DNA of 64,000 nucleotides from Nocardia vermiculata NBRC 100427 (GTDB lineage: Bacteria; Actinomycetota; Actinomycetes; Mycobacteriales; Mycobacteriaceae), in NCBI RefSeq assembly GCF_001613265.1, contig NZ_BDCA01000006.1, forward strand, positions 186,001-250,000, in the 5' to 3' direction. The translations under genes were made by a program, and so were the position numbers. Below, in pieces: positions 61,996-64,000 of this stretch. How positions within the stretch are numbered: the stretch's first letter is position 1; each line of letters starts with the position of its first letter. Under the pieces are notes generated by a model. The model had not been told where the DNA came from, ran no database searches, and worked only from the letters and a program-made list of their open reading frames with translations.

Positions 61996-62618
61996 TTCTT
62001 CTCCGAATGCGATGGGTGGGAAGTCGGGTCCGCAGCTACGGCGGGGACGAGGTCCTCGTCCGGGGTGGCGGTGGCACTCTCGTCCGCGCCGTCCGGGGTC
62101 GGCGCGCGCTCGACGTCCTCGTCCTCACCCCCGCGCAGGGCACGCACCGCAGCGAACGCGAGCTGCAGGGTCAGCACGGTGAACGCCAGCGGCACCAGGT
62201 ACAGCACGGGCCAGGACACCACCGTCGACACGCCTGCGGTCTTGCCGATCTCCTGAGCGTGGATCGCAGCTTTCGCGCCGAACCACGCGAAGCCGCCCAT
62301 CACGATGAGCGCCAGCAGATATCCGCAGGCCAGGACCGCCCGCCGGACGCGCCGCGGGAAGTAGTGGGTGACGAGGTCAGCAACGATGTGTTCACCGCGG
62401 GCCTGCGCCGCCATGAAACCCAGCAACGCGATGATCGGCAGATAGATGTACTGCGTGATCTCGAGGGTGTTCTGAATGGGATGTGAAGCGAACGCCCGCA
62501 GCAACGCGTTGGCGGTCACGTGAATCATCATGACGAAGAGCACGACGACCGCCGGCACTTCGATCAGGAGCCGCAGCCGGTCCGGCCGTGCGCTCGAAGC
62601 GCTCGATGATGCGCTCAT
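61992..62618 (-). CDS. dctQ: TRAP transporter small permease (DctQ)
   Basis: 208 residues with four hydrophobic helices: IEVPAVVVLFVMMIHVTANA, YIYLPIIALLGFMAAQARGE, VLACGYLLALIVMGGFAWFG and PVLYLVPLAFTVLTLQLAFA. The block GEHIVADLV is the conserved DctQ cytoplasmic loop. The last 40 residues are an acidic, Asp/Glu/Pro-rich tail. The ATG at 62618 has GGAG upstream. It is the partner of DctM and is first of the dctQM pair. Confidence 0.88.
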   Translation of the reverse strand: MSASSSASSARPDRLRLLIEVPAVVVLFVMMIHVTANALLRAFASHPIQNTLEITQYIYLPIIALLGFMAAQARGEHIVADLVTHYFPRRVRRAVLACGYLLALIVMGGFAWFGAKAAIHAQEIGKTAGVSTVVSWPVLYLVPLAFTVLTLQLAFAAVRALRGGEDEDVERAPTPDGADESATATPDEDLVPAVAADPTSHPSHSEKK

Positions 62619-62761
62619 GGAAACTCCGAGGGGGATCGAGGGGAATGAGAGGGGCGCTACCCGGCGCGGAGTCCACGCGGTTCGTTCGCCGATGCCGAGC
62701 CGGTGACACACGTCACCGGCGGCACACCCATCATTCGCCCGAATTGGGTCGAATGTCAATA

Positions 62762-62777
62762 TTTCATGCGAATCATT
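62762..62777. promoter_or_regulatory. regional operator-like palindrome upstream of dctQM
   Basis: TTTCATGCGAATCATT, one mismatch to the consensus. It lies about 145 bases before the dctQ start codon, in the 243-base spacer after the dehydrogenase stop (62862). The rest of this spacer shows nothing else. Confidence 0.55.
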
Positions 62778-62861
62778 TTCATGGAAATCCGACCCCGGAC
62801 AGCAGGAAACCGCAGACTGTTTCGTGGACTGAAACACCCTGCGGCCCAGCTGTTTACCCAC

Positions 62862-64000
62862 CTACTCCGACACGGCACGCAATTCGTCGGCGAACTTCTC
62901 ACGCGCCAGCTCCTCGAGCGCGGGCACGTGATAACTCGGGAACACACCGTCGTGCGGTATCGCGTCACGCAGCAACTGCCGCGCCAGACTGATCTTGTGG
63001 ATCTCGGTGGCGCCGTCGGCGAGGCCCATATGGTAGGACTCCAGCAACCATTTCCCCAGCGGGAGCTCCTTGGATACGCCGAGCGACCCGTGCAGCTGCA
63101 CCGCGCGCGAGGTCACATCGAGCAGCACCTTCGGCATCGCCGCCTTGACCGCGGCGATGTCCTTGATGACCTTGCGGTAGTCGTTCTCCTTGTCGATGCG
63201 CCACGCGGTGCGCAGCACCAGCAGCCGGAACTGCTCGAGCTGCAACCACGAGTCGGCGATCATCTCCTGCACGAGCTGTTTGTCACCCAGCCGGCCACCG
63301 CGCGTGGTGCGCGAGACCGCACGCTCGAGCATCATGTCCAGGGAACGCTTGACCAGGCCGACCGTGCGCATGGCGTGATGGATACGCCCCCCGCCCAGCC
63401 GGGTCTGGGCCACCTCGAACCCCTGCCCCACGCCGCCGAGAATATGGTCGGCCGGGATGCGCACATCGGTCCAGCGGGTGTAGGCGTGCGTGCCGACCTC
63501 GTAGTCGTGGCCCCACACGCCGGTGTTGCGGACGATCTCGACACCGGGAGTCTCGGCCGGGACGATGAACTGCGACAACCGCCGATGCGGCTCGGCGTCG
63601 GGATCGGTGACCGCCATGATGATGTAGAACGAGGCGAAGCGCGCATTCGACCCGAACCACTTCTCGCCGTTGATCACCCATTCGTCACCGTGGCGTACTG
63701 CGCGGGTCTCGAACTCGACCGGATTGGACCCGCCCTGCGGTTCGGTCATCGCATAGCAGGAAACGATCTTGTTCTCGATGAGCGGTTCCAGATATCGCTG
63801 CTTGAGTTCGGGAGTGCCGTAGTGCGCGAGAATCTCGGCGTTACCGGAATCGGGCGCCTGGGCGCCGAAGACGATCGGCCCGGAGTGGGTGCGTCCGACG
63901 ATCTCGTTGAGCAGGGCCAGTTTCAACTGCCCGTATCCCTGTCCACCCAGCTCGGGACCGAGGTGAGTGGCCCACAGGCCCTTCTCCCGGACCTTGTCCT
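62862..64000 (-). CDS. acyl-CoA dehydrogenase (ACAD10/11-like), N-terminus beyond window
   Basis: About 379 residues are visible, and the frame continues through the right edge. From the edge inward: EKGLWATHLGPELGGQGYGQ, NEIVGRTHSGPIVFGAQAPD, CYAMTEPQGGSNPVEFETRA, VINGEKWFGSNARFASFYII, VWGHDYEVGTHAYTRWTDVR, TSRAVQLHGSLGVSKELPLG and LADGATEIHKISLARQLLRD. The block with GATEIHK in place of EGTSEIQ and the overall look are those of ACAD10/11-type dehydrogenases, which accept hydroxylated or long acyl-CoAs. It is probably in the same regulon as dctQM. Confidence 0.88.
   Translation of the reverse strand, partial: DKVREKGLWATHLGPELGGQGYGQLKLALLNEIVGRTHSGPIVFGAQAPDSGNAEILAHYGTPELKQRYLEPLIENKIVSCYAMTEPQGGSNPVEFETRAVRHGDEWVINGEKWFGSNARFASFYIIMAVTDPDAEPHRRLSQFIVPAETPGVEIVRNTGVWGHDYEVGTHAYTRWTDVRIPADHILGGVGQGFEVAQTRLGGGRIHHAMRTVGLVKRSLDMMLERAVSRTTRGGRLGDKQLVQEMIADSWLQLEQFRLLVLRTAWRIDKENDYRKVIKDIAAVKAAMPKVLLDVTSRAVQLHGSLGVSKELPLGKWLLESYHMGLADGATEIHKISLARQLLRDAIPHDGVFPSYHVPALEELAREKFADELRAVSE

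Overview
The window looks like chromosome from a high-GC actinomycete, most likely Nocardia or a close relative. The evidence is GC-rich coding sequence with many GTG starts, an XRE/DUF397 regulator pair, an EspC-like type VII secretion target, mycofactocin genes, a SigB-type promoter in front of an Rsb partner-switching operon, and a great density of SDR, acyl-CoA dehydrogenase and CaiB-type CoA-transferase genes. No rRNA, tRNA, CRISPR array, intact transposase or replication origin was seen.

Layout. 1-4.4 kb: a truncated M15 peptidase, small hypothetical genes, an XRE/DUF397 pair, and the remains of a type I methyltransferase (hsdM) and of an Rpn-family gene. 4.4-8.9 kb: a small type VII secretion-like locus (EspC-like protein, 876-aa WxG-bearing protein, lipoprotein, divergent YbaB-like protein). 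A second decayed Rpn copy in direct orientation at 9.0-9.55 kb lies on its other side. 9.6-12.1 kb: class I fumarase and a MarR regulator. 12.1-16.9 kb: a stress-signalling operon (rsbR-rsbS-rsbT-PP2C-SpoIIE multidomain phosphatase). 17-21.1 kb: mycofactocin genes mftR<>mftABCD followed by a decayed SDR; mftE, mftF and mftG are not present here. 21.5-23 kb: a membrane fatty-acid desaturase and a coupled small protein.

23-64 kb is one large catabolic region. It holds a cytochrome P450 with a 3Fe-4S ferredoxin, SDRs (one of the mycofactocin-associated type), a DUF6282 amidohydrolase, an LLM flavoprotein, an MFS permease and five CaiB-family genes. Two of these are double-length fusions and one has its domains in swapped order. 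The region also has five acyl-CoA dehydrogenases, an enoyl-CoA hydratase, two MaoC hydratases, a thiolase, an Ltp2-like thiolase with a DUF35 partner, a CitE-type lyase, an amidohydrolase, two tiny desulforedoxin-like proteins, a FadR-type GntR regulator and a split TRAP transporter (dctP apart from dctQM). The set reads as uptake of an organic acid, hydroxylation and dehydrogenation, CoA activation, repeated beta-oxidation-like steps and a final retro-aldol cleavage. The CitE, mesaconyl-CoA-hydratase-like and 2-methylfumaryl-CoA-isomerase-like genes point to C5 methyl-branched dicarboxyl-CoA intermediates. The substrate cannot be named from sequence.

The most interesting signal is a shared imperfect 16-bp palindrome, consensus AATNATGCGCATNATT, in at least seven separate intergenic regions from 27.2 to 62.8 kb. 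It suggests that this catabolic region is one regulon under a single dimeric regulator. Also notable are the secretion-like island between decayed direct repeats, the micro-desulforedoxins beside a fused CoA-transferase, and the eroded mycofactocin locus.
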